The notes below the pieces were generated by a model. The model was not told the DNA's origin. It ran no database searches and saw only the letters and a list, made by a program, of their open reading frames with translations. Shown piece by piece: positions 51,645 through 61,341 of a DNA stretch of 64,000 bases (position 1 is its first letter; every line of letters starts with the position of its first letter). A program made the position numbers and the translations under genes. This DNA is from Opitutaceae bacterium (GTDB taxonomy: Bacteria; Verrucomicrobiota; Verrucomicrobiia; Opitutales; Opitutaceae), in the NCBI GenBank assembly GCA_027482185.1, contig JAIXWF010000019.1, forward strand, positions 248,001 through 312,000. The letters are read 5' to 3'.

Positions 51645-54600
51645 ATGAGGTGGTTCTCCCTCCAGGCCCTGCTCGCGGCCGCGCTCCTCAGCGCCGTCGT
51701 GGCCCTGCCGTTCTTGCCCGCGGCCAAGATGCGGCCCGACCTCTACCAATTGGAACTCCGGGTCACATCCCCGGTGGTCGCCCAATTCCAGATCTTCTAC
51801 GACGACGGCGGCGGCATCCGCGAGCAACTCTCCGGCCGCGCCGCCCTGCAGCCATCCGCCGGCCCGGTGACGGTTCGCGTGCCCATCGCTCCCGGCACCT
51901 ACCGGAAGCTCCGCCTCGATCCCCTCGACCGTCCCGGCAACGTCGTCCTCGAAGATCTCCGCCTGATCAGCCAACACGGCGGCACGCTCGCCCGGATCCC
52001 GTTGCGCGATTTCAAACCTGTCCACCAAGTGGCATCCGTCCGCCCGCGCGGCGACGGCATCGAGATCACCGTCGCCCCCGGCGACAACGATCCGCAACTC
52101 TACCTCGACCTCCCGGCCCCGTTGCACGTCACCGCCTCGTGGCTCGATTTCGCGCGCACGGCCTTGCCCGTGATGCTGCCCGTCTTCGGCGCGCTCGCGT
52201 TGCTGCTGTTCCTCTTCGGTCGCACCGCCGCCCTCCGCGCGCGCCTCGCCGCCTTCGGCACCTGGCTCGGCGCCCGCCCCGCCACCGCCGTCGCCCTCGG
52301 CGCCGTGCTCGCCACCGTCGTTTCCCTGCACCCGGTCATTTTCCTCGGCCGCAGCCTCGTCTCGCCGAACTTCGGCACCGTCCTGCTTTACGACACCTAC
52401 CCGACTTTGCCGGGCTACAAGGATTCCGCGGTCGTCGATGCGCGGCTCTCCGATGTCGGCGCCGTCATGTGGCAGCACGTTCCGTTTTCCATGATGCAGC
52501 GCCGCGCGCTCGCCGCGGGCGAATTGCCGCTGTGGAACCGAGCCAACGCCGCCGGCGTCCCGCTGCTCGCCCAGGGGCAATCGATGTTCGGCGACCCGCT
52601 GCACCTCGGCGTGATCGCGGCCGACGGCGCCGCCTGGGCTTGGGACGCCAAGTACGTCGTCGCCAAGGCGCTCTTCGCCCTCGGCCTCGGACTCTGCGTG
52701 CTCACGCTGCTCCGCGCCGGCCGCCCGGAAACCTCCCGCGCCGCCCTCGGAGCCGCCGTGCTTGTCGCCGTGGCCGCGCCCTACATCGGCTTCTTCCACT
52801 ACCGCATCAACCACCCCGCGTATTTCAGTCTCTGTTACGCGCCGTGGCCGCTGTACTGCCTGCTCCGGCTCGCGTTCGCGGCGTCGCGCCGGGAGATCGT
52901 TTTCGCCGGTACCGGGCTGATCGCGGCGAACTTCGCCCTGATGAACAGCGGTACCGTCAAGGAAGCCTACATGCTCCTCGTCAGCGTGAACTTCGCCGGG
53001 GCCGCCGTCGTCGTCGCCGCCGGCGGCACGGTCCGGCGGCGCCTCGGCAAACTGCTCGCGCTCGCCTGGGCCGGCCTGATCTTCGTGCTCCTCACCGCGC
53101 CGATCTGGGCCACGTTTCTCACCACGCTCCGCCAAGCCTACACCGGCTACAACACCGCCACCGCGTACCAGATCCAACCCACGCTGCTCCTCGGCCTTTT
53201 CGACGAAATCTTCTACCGGCCCCTGCTGAACGACGACCGCGTCTTCAGCCCCTCGCTCAATTTCCTCTTCCTCGCCGGCTTTCTCTACTTGCTCGCCACG
53301 CTGCGCCTGCAGTTTGCCCGCGCCGCCGTCGCCGCCCTCGCCGCCGCTTCGCTCGTCCCGCTCGCCCTCGCCTTCGGTCTCGTGCCGCCGACGTGGATCG
53401 TGACGATCCCGTTCCTCAGCAACATCGCGCACCTCGACAACACCTTCTCCTGCGTGCTCATCGTCCTTTGGGGAGTGCTCGCCGGCGTCGGCTTCGCCAC
53501 CGCCGCGGAACGCCTCGGCACCAAGGAAGGCCGCGCCGATCTCATCATCGCGGGCCTGCTACTCGGCGCCTTGGCTTTCGGCTGGATCGCCTTCCGCCAA
53601 GCCGCCCACCGCCCGATTCTCGGCCCCATCTTCACCGTCCATCAACCGGGTCAGGTGCTCGCGATCGCCCCGTTCATCTGGCACTACCTCGCCGCGCTGC
53701 TGCTCGGTTGCGTCGCCCTCGCCCTCGTCGCGCGTCGGATCTTCGTGCGCGGCGCCCTCACGCCGTCCACGGGCCTGCTCTGCGCCGGCGCCGTCGCGGT
53801 GTTGCTCTGGCGCCACGGCGTCTACACCGACGCCGTCGGCTTCGACCACTTCACGCTGCGGCCGCCGGCCCGCGTCGACTTCCACGCGCGCTCGCCCGCG
53901 ATCGACTTTGTCCGCGCCGCCCACGCCCGCGAACCCGGCCGCGGCTACGGCATCCAGGGCAATTTCTTCCCCGGCTGGACCGGCGTGTACAATCTCGAGA
54001 CCGTCCACGGACCCGACGCCCTCGTGAACCCGTGGCTCCGCGAATTGGTCGGCGTCTCCGGCGTTGAGCGCATCTGGGATTGGCGTCTCTACTCCGAGGC
54101 CGCCGGCGTGGCCCAAGTGCGGCCGTTTTTCGACGCGCTCAACGTCCGTTTCTATTTCGACATCCTCAGCAAACACCCCGCCCTCGCCGCCAACCTTTCG
54201 TTCGTTCACGGCTCCGATCTCGACGTCTACGAAAGCCGCACCGCTTGGCCCCGCGCGTTCTTCACCGACCGACTCGGGGCCTATGCGAAACCCGAGGAAC
54301 TGGTCCCGCTGCTGCGCGGCGCCGACGGCAAACCGCTGGCCGCCGCCCAGGCCGACGACCCCGATGCCGCCGCGGTCCTCGCCAAGCTACCCCGCGACTT
54401 GGCAGGCCGCACCGCCGTCGCCGCCACCGCCTACCGCCTCACCCCCAACACCACGCGTTTCAAGGTCCGCGCCACCGGCCCCGGGGTTGTCGTGCTCACC
54501 GAGGTCTTCTGGGCCGGCGACTTCCGCGCCGAGATCAACGGCCGCAAAGCGCAGGTCCTCCGGCTCAACCACACCTTCAAGGGCGTTGCCATCGAGGCCG

Positions 54601-54734
54601 CCGGCGAACACGACATCGTCTTCCGCTACGTGCCCAAGAACTTCCCCCGCAATCTCGCCCTCGGCGGCCTCGGCCTCGTGCTGCTCGCCGGGTCCGTCTT
54701 CGTCGGTCTGCGCCGTCCCGGCGCCGCCGCGTGA
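51645..54734 (+). CDS. YfhO-like large membrane protein
   Basis: The 1029-residue protein has an N-terminal helix, an extracytoplasmic beta domain (about 28-165), roughly 12 membrane helices (about 170-720) and a C-terminal soluble domain with a last helix. Features of the YfhO family include LPLWNRANAAGVPLLAQGQS near residue 300 and the C-terminal VVVLTEVFWAGDFRAEINGR, with HDIVFRYVPKNF before the final helix. YfhO proteins are thought to add sugars to surface polymers in the outer leaflet. It is longer than typical members (about 850). Its stop overlaps the next gene's GTG. Confidence 0.8.
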   Translation: MRWFSLQALLAAALLSAVVALPFLPAAKMRPDLYQLELRVTSPVVAQFQIFYDDGGGIREQLSGRAALQPSAGPVTVRVPIAPGTYRKLRLDPLDRPGNVVLEDLRLISQHGGTLARIPLRDFKPVHQVASVRPRGDGIEITVAPGDNDPQLYLDLPAPLHVTASWLDFARTALPVMLPVFGALALLLFLFGRTAALRARLAAFGTWLGARPATAVALGAVLATVVSLHPVIFLGRSLVSPNFGTVLLYDTYPTLPGYKDSAVVDARLSDVGAVMWQHVPFSMMQRRALAAGELPLWNRANAAGVPLLAQGQSMFGDPLHLGVIAADGAAWAWDAKYVVAKALFALGLGLCVLTLLRAGRPETSRAALGAAVLVAVAAPYIGFFHYRINHPAYFSLCYAPWPLYCLLRLAFAASRREIVFAGTGLIAANFALMNSGTVKEAYMLLVSVNFAGAAVVVAAGGTVRRRLGKLLALAWAGLIFVLLTAPIWATFLTTLRQAYTGYNTATAYQIQPTLLLGLFDEIFYRPLLNDDRVFSPSLNFLFLAGFLYLLATLRLQFARAAVAALAAASLVPLALAFGLVPPTWIVTIPFLSNIAHLDNTFSCVLIVLWGVLAGVGFATAAERLGTKEGRADLIIAGLLLGALAFGWIAFRQAAHRPILGPIFTVHQPGQVLAIAPFIWHYLAALLLGCVALALVARRIFVRGALTPSTGLLCAGAVAVLLWRHGVYTDAVGFDHFTLRPPARVDFHARSPAIDFVRAAHAREPGRGYGIQGNFFPGWTGVYNLETVHGPDALVNPWLRELVGVSGVERIWDWRLYSEAAGVAQVRPFFDALNVRFYFDILSKHPALAANLSFVHGSDLDVYESRTAWPRAFFTDRLGAYAKPEELVPLLRGADGKPLAAAQADDPDAAAVLAKLPRDLAGRTAVAATAYRLTPNTTRFKVRATGPGVVVLTEVFWAGDFRAEINGRKAQVLRLNHTFKGVAIEAAGEHDIVFRYVPKNFPRNLALGGLGLVLLAGSVFVGLRRPGAAA

Positions 54735-55657
54735 GCACTCCGGTCTGCCGCTGCTGCGGCTCCGCCCGGACCGCGTCGCGCGGCCGCAAGCCGGGCGAGT
54801 TCCTGAAACGGGAATTCGAATTTCTCGGCTGCGACGACTGCGGGTTCATGTGGGTCGAACCGTTCTCCGGTTTCGAGATCTACAACGACGCCTACTACCG
54901 GGGCCAGGGACCCGACCCCTTCGTCGACTACGATGCCGAATACCGCGACTGGCGCCGCAGCGACCGCGTCCATGAATTCGACGACCTCGCCCGGCTCGCC
55001 GCCGCCTACCTGCGCGCCCCGCGCGTGCCCGCCGCCCCGGGCGCGCCGGTCGAGTGGCTCGACTTCGGCTGCGGCGCCGGCGGTTTCCTCAAGTACCTGC
55101 GCGAAACGGCCGCGCTCGCCGGCCGCCCGCTGGCGCTGACCGGCCACGATGTCGGTTCCTACGCCGATTTGCTCGGCCGCAAGGACGGCTTCCGCATCCT
55201 CGATTTCGAACGCCTGCAGGCCGAGCCCGACGCCCGCTACGATGTCATCAGCCTGATCGAGGTCCTCGAGCATCTGCCCGAACCGCTGCCGCCGCTCCGG
55301 TTGATTTCCCGGCTGCTGAAACCGGGCGGCCTGCTCCTGCTCACCACCGGCAACCTCGAGTCACCGGTCGCCCGCCGCCACGGGATCCATTACCGTTACT
55401 GTGCGCCGGAGATCCACGTCAGTCTCTTCAATCCCCGCTGCCTCGCCGGTCTGTACCGAGCCGTCGGCCTCGAGCCGTATCCGGTCCGTTACCACGGCGC
55501 CGTGAAATTCAAGGTATTGAAGAGTCTCCGCCACCAGCGGTTCCGCCGCGCCCTTGCCGCCGCCGCACTGGCCCTGCCGCCCTTCGTCCGCGCCGTCGAC
55601 GCGCTCTACGGCGTCTCCGCCATGCCCTGCGCCGTCAAACCCGCCGCCCGGGCCTGA
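54731..55657 (+). CDS. SAM-dependent methyltransferase with N-terminal zinc-ribbon
   Basis: From the GTG at 54731 (overlapping the YfhO-like stop by four bases) the product is 308 residues. It begins with CRCCGSARTASRGRK and has a second pair in LGCDDCGFMW, a four-cysteine zinc ribbon seen in many sugar-pathway methyltransferases. The class I domain has WLDFGCGAGGFLKYLRE, VISLIEVLEHLPEPLPPLRL and LLKPGGLLLLTTGN. Such proteins methylate nucleotide sugars or glycan ends. The frame is open further upstream, but that stretch is antisense-like overlap with the YfhO gene and is rejected. Confidence 0.9.
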   Translation: MSTPVCRCCGSARTASRGRKPGEFLKREFEFLGCDDCGFMWVEPFSGFEIYNDAYYRGQGPDPFVDYDAEYRDWRRSDRVHEFDDLARLAAAYLRAPRVPAAPGAPVEWLDFGCGAGGFLKYLRETAALAGRPLALTGHDVGSYADLLGRKDGFRILDFERLQAEPDARYDVISLIEVLEHLPEPLPPLRLISRLLKPGGLLLLTTGNLESPVARRHGIHYRYCAPEIHVSLFNPRCLAGLYRAVGLEPYPVRYHGAVKFKVLKSLRHQRFRRALAAAALALPPFVRAVDALYGVSAMPCAVKPAARA

Positions 55658-55682
55658 CCCACGGCTTTCCCGATTGGGGTCG

Positions 55683-55738
55683 GGGCGTGGCTCGCCCACG
55701 CCGGAGGACGCGCGCCAGGCGCGCCCCTACAGCAGACA
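55683..55738. repeat. Cluster of GC-rich hairpins (REP-like intergenic element)
   Basis: In the gap between the zinc-ribbon methyltransferase and a GT2 gene, GGCGTGG-CTCG-CCCACGCC forms one hairpin and GCGCG-CCAGG-CGCGC a second. A third small inverted repeat (ACGGGAATCCCGT) follows at about 55744-55756. There is no T tract, so these are not a typical terminator. The arrangement resembles dispersed REP/MITE-like intergenic repeats. Confidence 0.5.
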
Positions 55739-55825
55739 GCCAAACGGGAATCCCGTGAGCCCGGGTGGACCCGGCGGTTTGAGGCTTGGAAACCGGGCCC
55801 GCTTGCGCGTTTGCTCTCGGTGTCC

Positions 55826-56581
55826 ATGTCGCCTCCGCCCTTTCCGCCCATCCGTGACGGTGTGCTCTCGGTCGTCGTCCCGATTTACAACGAGGCCGCC
55901 ACCGTCCGCACCGCGCTGGACGCAATCTTGGCCAAGGCCGTACCGGGCTGGCGGCTCGAGATCATCTTGGTGGAAAGCAATTCGACCGACGGCACCCGCG
56001 CCATCGTGCAAACCTACGCGTCGCACCCGCGCGTGAAATTGATTTTGGAGGATCGGGCCCGCGGCAAGGGCCACGCCGTCCGCGCCGGCTTCAAGGCCGC
56101 CACCGGCGATGTGATTCTGATCCAGGACGCCGACCTCGAGTACGATCTCAACGACTACGACATCCTCCTCGCCCCGCTCGCCGCCGGCCGCCAGTCCTTC
56201 GTCCTCGGTTCGCGCCACGGCCAGGGCGGCTGGGCCATCCGCCAGTTCTCCGACCAACCCTTCCAAGCCCTGATTCTCAACGGCGCGCACTGGGGTTTCA
56301 CCTTTCTGATCAACGCAACCCTCGGCGTTTGGCTGCGCGACCCGTTCACGATGTACAAAGTCTTCCGGCGCGAATGCCTCGACGGCCTCACCTTCGAGTG
56401 CAACCGCTTCGACTTCGACTGGGAGCTCCTGATCAAGCTCATCCGCAAAGGCCACGAGCCGATCGAGATTCCGATCAGCTACAAATCCCGTTCCTTCAAG
56501 GAAGGGAAAAAGATCTCCATGTTCCGCGATCCCGTGACGTGGCTCTGGGCCCTCGCGAAGTTCCGGTTCCAGCGGATCTGA
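55826..56581 (+). CDS. Family 2 glycosyltransferase, DPM1-like
   Basis: The 251-residue enzyme has VLSVVVPIYNEAATVRTALD, the GKGHAVRAGFKAATGD segment, the metal site ILIQDADLEYDLNDYD, and DPFTMYKVFRRECLDGL with a C-terminal ISYKSRSFKEGKKISMFRDP. That last motif is typical of polyprenyl-phosphate mannose/glucose synthase-like GT2 proteins without C-terminal membrane helices. It could charge the lipid donor used by the GT-C-like proteins downstream. The ATG at 55826 is preferred to a TTG at 55811. The next gene starts 10 bases after its stop. Confidence 0.93.
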   Translation: MSPPPFPPIRDGVLSVVVPIYNEAATVRTALDAILAKAVPGWRLEIILVESNSTDGTRAIVQTYASHPRVKLILEDRARGKGHAVRAGFKAATGDVILIQDADLEYDLNDYDILLAPLAAGRQSFVLGSRHGQGGWAIRQFSDQPFQALILNGAHWGFTFLINATLGVWLRDPFTMYKVFRRECLDGLTFECNRFDFDWELLIKLIRKGHEPIEIPISYKSRSFKEGKKISMFRDPVTWLWALAKFRFQRI

Positions 56582-56591
56582 CCGCCCGCCG

Positions 56592-59500
56592 GTGCGCCGA
56601 CGCTTTCTCATTTTCGCCCTCGTGCTCGGCGCCGTGTGCGCCGCGGCCATGCAGGTGGCGCTGCGCATCGCGCCCGCGCACCAAGGCCTCGGCGCCAAGA
56701 TCGAAGGCCGCATCACCGAGGGCGAAGGATGGTACCCGGGCGAACCCTTCGTCACGCACGTTCCCGTGCGCGCCTGGGGCTCGTGGACCGGCTCGGACGA
56801 AAACACCGGCACGCTGACGCTCGGCCCGTTCCCGGCTCCGGCCCGCTTGCGTTTCGCCGTCGGCGGCTACCCGCCCACGCCCGGCATTACTCTTCGGCTC
56901 GAACGTCCTGGGACCGCTGATACGTTGCCGATCAAGGCGCCCCACGTCGGCGAGCGCTGGCGCGTCGTCGAGGTCGCCGTGCCGCCGGCCTGGGTCGGCC
57001 AGCCGGTGCAGCTCGTCGCGATCGACGAGGCGAAGGTCCTCGGCGGTTGGCTCGCCGTCACGGAGCCGATCCGCGGCGGCGTCGGCGACGGCGCCGCCGG
57101 CCTCTGGCAAAATCTCGCCGCCTGGTCGCTCAACGGTTTCTGCCTCGGCGTCCTCTGGTTCGCCGCGATGCGCCTCTTGGCGCCGCGGCAATTCGTCCCG
57201 GCACCGTGGCTGCCGCTGCTCGGCCTCGCCGCCGTCGCCGCCTTCGGCTATCTCCTGTTTTGGATCTGGTTCGCCAGCCCCGCGGCCGGCACCGTCGCAT
57301 CGTGGCTCGGGCTCGCCGCCGGGGCCGCGCTGCTGCTCCGTTCTCCGGCCCCCGACGCCGCCGTCGCCGCGGAAGCCGCCGCAGTCGTGCGGCTCACCGC
57401 GCTGGTCGGCCTGCTCTACCTCGGGGTGCTGCACCTGTTTCCTTCGTCGCTCGACTACTACCATCTCGCGGCGAACCGCTTCCGCGCCGAGCTCCCGACC
57501 GACAACGAACTGCCGCACGAAGTCTCCGCGCGCCTCGCCGCGGGCGAACCGCTGCGCCGCGCCGACGCCGACTGGCTTTCCAGCGACCGGCCCCCGCTCC
57601 AGAGCGGCTGGCATCTCATCACCTGGCCGGTCTCGGCCAAACTCGGCTTCACGCCGCGCGCGACCACCGGCACCGCCAGCCTCTGGCTGCAACTCGCGTG
57701 GGTCGCCGCCGCCTACGGCCTCCTGCGCACGCTGCGGCTCCGGCCCAACCGCGCCGCGGCGTGGACCGCGGTCGTCGCCCTCAGCGGCTTCTTCCTCCAG
57801 AACTCCACCTTCACTTGGCCGAAGCTCTCCGCCGCGGCCTTCGCGGCCGGCGCCTTCGGCCTGTGGGTGCTCGCCCCGCCCGAAGTCGATCGCCGGCGCG
57901 CGATCTTGGCCGGCGCCGTGCTCGCCTCCCTCGCCTGGCTGTCGCACGGCGGCGTCGCGTTTTCCTACCTCGTCCTCGCCCCCTGGATCGCCTGGCGGAT
58001 GCTGCGCGGCGAAGCCCGCGACTGGCTGCTCGCCGCGTTGATCTTCGGCCTCTGCGCCGCGCCGTGGATCGCGTATCAGAAATTCTACGACCCGCCGGGC
58101 AACCGGCTCCTGAAGTGGCACCTCGGCGGCCAGATCCCGAAGGACGCACGCGGCACCTGGCAGACGATCCGCGAGGGTTACGCCGCGCTCACGTGGACGC
58201 AGATCTGGGACCACAAACGGCAAAATCTGGAAATCCAGGCCGGCGGCCGCTGGGGCGCGCTCGTCGAGACCGATCCGGCCCGCGCCCTCGAACGCCGCAA
58301 CGAGGAATTCTTCCTCACCGGCCGCGCCTTCACCTGGTGGATCTTCGGTTTTCTGCTCTTCCCCTGGGTATGGAGCCGCCTGCGCCCCGACCACGGCGCC
58401 GACCCGCAGCTCGGGCGCATGCACCTCGCGCTGCTGCTTTGGCCGCTGCTCACGATTCCGCTCTGGTGCCTGCTGCTGTTCACCGGCGGGCAGGCCGTGA
58501 TCCACCAGGGATCCTACGCCGCCATGCTCGCGCTGTTCGTGCTGCTGTCCGCGTGGTTCGACCGCGCCGGCCGCGGCTGGATCTTCCTGATCGCCGCGCT
58601 GCAAACGTTCACCCTCGCGACCACCTGGGCCCCGGGCAATCCCGTCGTCTTCGGCGACGTTTCCCCCGCCGCCCTCGGCGTCGCCCTCGCCGCCGGGGCC
58701 GGCCTCGCCTGGCACCTGCTGCGCCGCCGCGACGCCGACGACGTCCCGCCCGGCGAAGGCGCCGCCGCGCCGACCGCCACGCCGTCCGCTCCGTCCGGCG
58801 CCGCCCGCGCCTTCCCCTGGCTCGCCGCATTGCTCGCGCTGGTCCCGGCCGCGGTCTGCTGGCGCGCCCTCGGCGATCTCTGGTGGTTCGGCGACGATTG
58901 GGACCTGCTCGACCAGATCCAGCGGCTCGGCTTCTGGCGTTGGACGCTCCTCCCGTTCGCCGAAAACGTCGTTCCGCTTTTCAAAGTCCTTTGGGGCGGC
59001 CTCGTCTTCGCCGGCGCCGGCAGCTACGCGCCGCTCATCGCCGCCCTTTGGCTCACACACGCGCTCAACACCGCGCTGCTCGCGCGTCTGCTGCAACGCG
59101 CCGGCTGCAGTGCCCCGGCGCTCTGGTTCACGACCGCGCTGTTCGCCGTTGCCTCGATGAACGTGGAAACTCTCGCGTGGTCCGTGCAGTGGTCGGCGTT
59201 GCTCGCCGTCACGTTCTTCCTCGCCGCCGCCAACGTCCTCGTCCCGCGTCTCGCCGCGGGCGACCTCGGCGGGTTAGGCCTCCCTGCCGTCCTCGCTTTG
59301 CTTGCCGCCGGCAGCGCCCTGACCTTCGCGCGCGGCGTCCTCACCGGCGGCGCCCTCGCCGCCGTCGCCCTGCTGCCGCTCGGCCGATCCGTCGCGCCTT
59401 GGCCCGTACGGCTGCGCCTCGCCTCCGCCTGCCTGCTGCCGGCCGTCGCCGTCGCGGTCGCGATCATGCTGGTTTCGCCGGGCAACCATCGCGCCCTCGG

Positions 59501-60074
59501 CGCGCACGGCCGGGCGATCGCGGAGTTCGCGTTCACCTACTGGACCGCGGTGCCGCTTTACCGGCTGCTCGACAGCGTGACCTGGCATTGGCCGCTGCTG
59601 TTTGCCCTGGGCGCCCTCAAGGCTGGCCTGCTCGTCGCCGGTTGGCGCGCCGCGCTCGGCAGCCAGCGCCACGTGCTCGCGTTGCTGCTGATCTTCGACC
59701 TGGGCAACGCCGTGCTCCTCGGCATCGGCCGCCACCACACCGGCCTGCCCGCGGCCAACAGCGAGCGCTACTACTACAACTCCCTGCTCTGCACGCTGCC
59801 GTTCCTCGGCCTCGCCTTCGCCGCCTGGCTGCGGCCGTTGCCGGTGCCGCGTATCCGGATCGGCCTGACGGCCGCGCTCATCGTCCTCGCGGGTTTCCTC
59901 GCCGCCCGCAATTGGCCCGCTGCCGCGGAGCAGTTCGCCGTGCACCGCGGCCGCAATACCCGCGACCTGCTCCTGCGCCAGCCGCAGCCGCCCGCCGAAG
60001 GCGCCGTCCCGGGCATTCCGTTTTTGCCCACCGCGCGGGCCAAAGAACTGATCCGGGACTACGGCCTGCACTGA
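56592..60074 (+). CDS. Very large membrane protein made of two GT-C-like halves
   Basis: The 1160-residue protein has an N-terminal helix, an external beta domain (about 30-165), a first polytopic block (about 170-700) and, after a Pro/Ala linker (about 715-735), a second polytopic block (about 740-1110). Each block has its own candidate active loop: SSLDYYHLAANRFRAELP with SSDRPPLQSGWHLI in the first, and DLWWFGDDWDLLDQIQRLG in the second. The second half resembles the single-domain proteins at 60085-62585. This looks like a fusion of two membrane glycosyltransferases. The start is GTG at 56592. Specific sugars are unknown. Confidence 0.75.
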   Translation: MRRRFLIFALVLGAVCAAAMQVALRIAPAHQGLGAKIEGRITEGEGWYPGEPFVTHVPVRAWGSWTGSDENTGTLTLGPFPAPARLRFAVGGYPPTPGITLRLERPGTADTLPIKAPHVGERWRVVEVAVPPAWVGQPVQLVAIDEAKVLGGWLAVTEPIRGGVGDGAAGLWQNLAAWSLNGFCLGVLWFAAMRLLAPRQFVPAPWLPLLGLAAVAAFGYLLFWIWFASPAAGTVASWLGLAAGAALLLRSPAPDAAVAAEAAAVVRLTALVGLLYLGVLHLFPSSLDYYHLAANRFRAELPTDNELPHEVSARLAAGEPLRRADADWLSSDRPPLQSGWHLITWPVSAKLGFTPRATTGTASLWLQLAWVAAAYGLLRTLRLRPNRAAAWTAVVALSGFFLQNSTFTWPKLSAAAFAAGAFGLWVLAPPEVDRRRAILAGAVLASLAWLSHGGVAFSYLVLAPWIAWRMLRGEARDWLLAALIFGLCAAPWIAYQKFYDPPGNRLLKWHLGGQIPKDARGTWQTIREGYAALTWTQIWDHKRQNLEIQAGGRWGALVETDPARALERRNEEFFLTGRAFTWWIFGFLLFPWVWSRLRPDHGADPQLGRMHLALLLWPLLTIPLWCLLLFTGGQAVIHQGSYAAMLALFVLLSAWFDRAGRGWIFLIAALQTFTLATTWAPGNPVVFGDVSPAALGVALAAGAGLAWHLLRRRDADDVPPGEGAAAPTATPSAPSGAARAFPWLAALLALVPAAVCWRALGDLWWFGDDWDLLDQIQRLGFWRWTLLPFAENVVPLFKVLWGGLVFAGAGSYAPLIAALWLTHALNTALLARLLQRAGCSAPALWFTTALFAVASMNVETLAWSVQWSALLAVTFFLAAANVLVPRLAAGDLGGLGLPAVLALLAAGSALTFARGVLTGGALAAVALLPLGRSVAPWPVRLRLASACLLPAVAVAVAIMLVSPGNHRALGAHGRAIAEFAFTYWTAVPLYRLLDSVTWHWPLLFALGALKAGLLVAGWRAALGSQRHVLALLLIFDLGNAVLLGIGRHHTGLPAANSERYYYNSLLCTLPFLGLAFAAWLRPLPVPRIRIGLTAALIVLAGFLAARNWPAAAEQFAVHRGRNTRDLLLRQPQPPAEGAVPGIPFLPTARAKELIRDYGLH

Positions 60075-60084
60075 GGTCCGCGCC

Positions 60085-61341
60085 ATGACCGGTCCGTCCG
60101 CCCCGCCCTCCCGTTTCCGCCGTCTGCAGATTCTCGGCGCGTGGTGGCACGGGCCGCAGGGCGCCCTCGTGGCCGTCGCCCTCGCCGTGGCGTTGCTCTT
60201 CCTGCGCAAACCCTGGGCCCTGCAGACGCCGCAGCTGTACGCCGAGGACGGCAGCATTTTCCTCGTCGGCCACGAAACGCTCGGCCTGCAGGCCTGGTTC
60301 ACGCCGTACATGGGCTACCTGCACCTGCTGCCGCGCGCCGTCGCCTGGTTCGCCGGCACGTTCCTCGACGCGGGTTGGTGGCCCGCCTGCTACGTCGGCG
60401 CCGCCGCCGCGGGCACCGTGCTCGTGCTCCTGCGTTTCGCCTCGCCGCGCTTCGCCGTCCCCGGCCGTTCCTGGTTGATTCTTTCGGTCGGGCTCGTCGC
60501 GCAGACCGGCGAAACGGTGCTGAGCCTGACCAACCTGCAATGGTTCACCGCCTTCGTGTTTCTCCAGCAGGCGATCTTCTCGCCGCCTGCCGGCCTCGGC
60601 CAACGCGTCGGCGACCTCGTCTTGGTCGCGCTGGCGGGACTCACCGGTCCCTTCGTGCTGCTGTTCCTGCCGCTGCTCGTCTGGCGCGTCTGGCGTGACC
60701 GCACGGCGGATACGTGGGCCGTCGTCGCCGTCGCCGGCCTCTGCGCCGCCGTCCAAGCTTGGTTCCTCTGGCAGTCCGAGTCCGCTGCCCCGGCGGGCGG
60801 GGCATGGCGCCCCGGCATGCTCGCGTCCGCGCTCGGCGGCCGGCTCGTGACGCGACCGCTCTTCGGTTTCGGTCTCGCCATTGATTTCGCGGCCTGGGCC
60901 CACGCCGCGATCGGCGGCGCGGTGCTGGCGTGGCTGCTGTTCCGCACGCTGCGGTCCGGTGCACGCACCCCGGTCGGCGTCGCCGTGGTCGCCGCCCTCG
61001 TGCTCACGGTCGCGGCGGCGGTGCTACGCTGCCGGCCCGACCGTTGGGATTGGGATGACCTGACTTTTTCGGACCGCTACTTCTTCATGCCCCGCGTGCT
61101 CGTCGCGTGGCTGATCATCTGGGAGTGCGGCGCCGTCTCCCGGCTCGCCGCTTGGACGGCCCGCGCCGCGTGTCTCGCCGCCGTGTTCCTGAATGCGCGC
61201 GGCCACGTGCAGCCCGCGCCGCCCGACTACCGCTGGGCCGATCACTGCGATGCAATCCGCCGCGGCGTCCCGGCAAAAATCCCCACGTTGCCCGAAGGCT
61301 GGACGCTCGACTACCCGGGCCGCCCCGGAGCCAATCCATGA
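60085..61341 (+). CDS. Polytopic membrane protein, GT-C-like, tandem paralogue 1
   Basis: This 418-residue protein has about ten hydrophobic segments and a conserved first loop LQTPQLYAEDGSIFLVGHE, followed by MGYLHLLPRAVAWFAG. The acidic EDG after helix 1 is in the position of the GT-C catalytic acid. The C-terminal loop ends with PDYRWADHCDAIRRGVPAKI, a small external domain. It is closely similar along its whole length to the next protein (for example LRKPWAL, TPQL-AEDGSIFLV and NLQWFTAF against NVQWVTAF). It follows the double-domain protein by 10 bases and overlaps its paralogue by ATGA. Confidence 0.75.
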   Translation: MTGPSAPPSRFRRLQILGAWWHGPQGALVAVALAVALLFLRKPWALQTPQLYAEDGSIFLVGHETLGLQAWFTPYMGYLHLLPRAVAWFAGTFLDAGWWPACYVGAAAAGTVLVLLRFASPRFAVPGRSWLILSVGLVAQTGETVLSLTNLQWFTAFVFLQQAIFSPPAGLGQRVGDLVLVALAGLTGPFVLLFLPLLVWRVWRDRTADTWAVVAVAGLCAAVQAWFLWQSESAAPAGGAWRPGMLASALGGRLVTRPLFGFGLAIDFAAWAHAAIGGAVLAWLLFRTLRSGARTPVGVAVVAALVLTVAAAVLRCRPDRWDWDDLTFSDRYFFMPRVLVAWLIIWECGAVSRLAAWTARAACLAAVFLNARGHVQPAPPDYRWADHCDAIRRGVPAKIPTLPEGWTLDYPGRPGANP

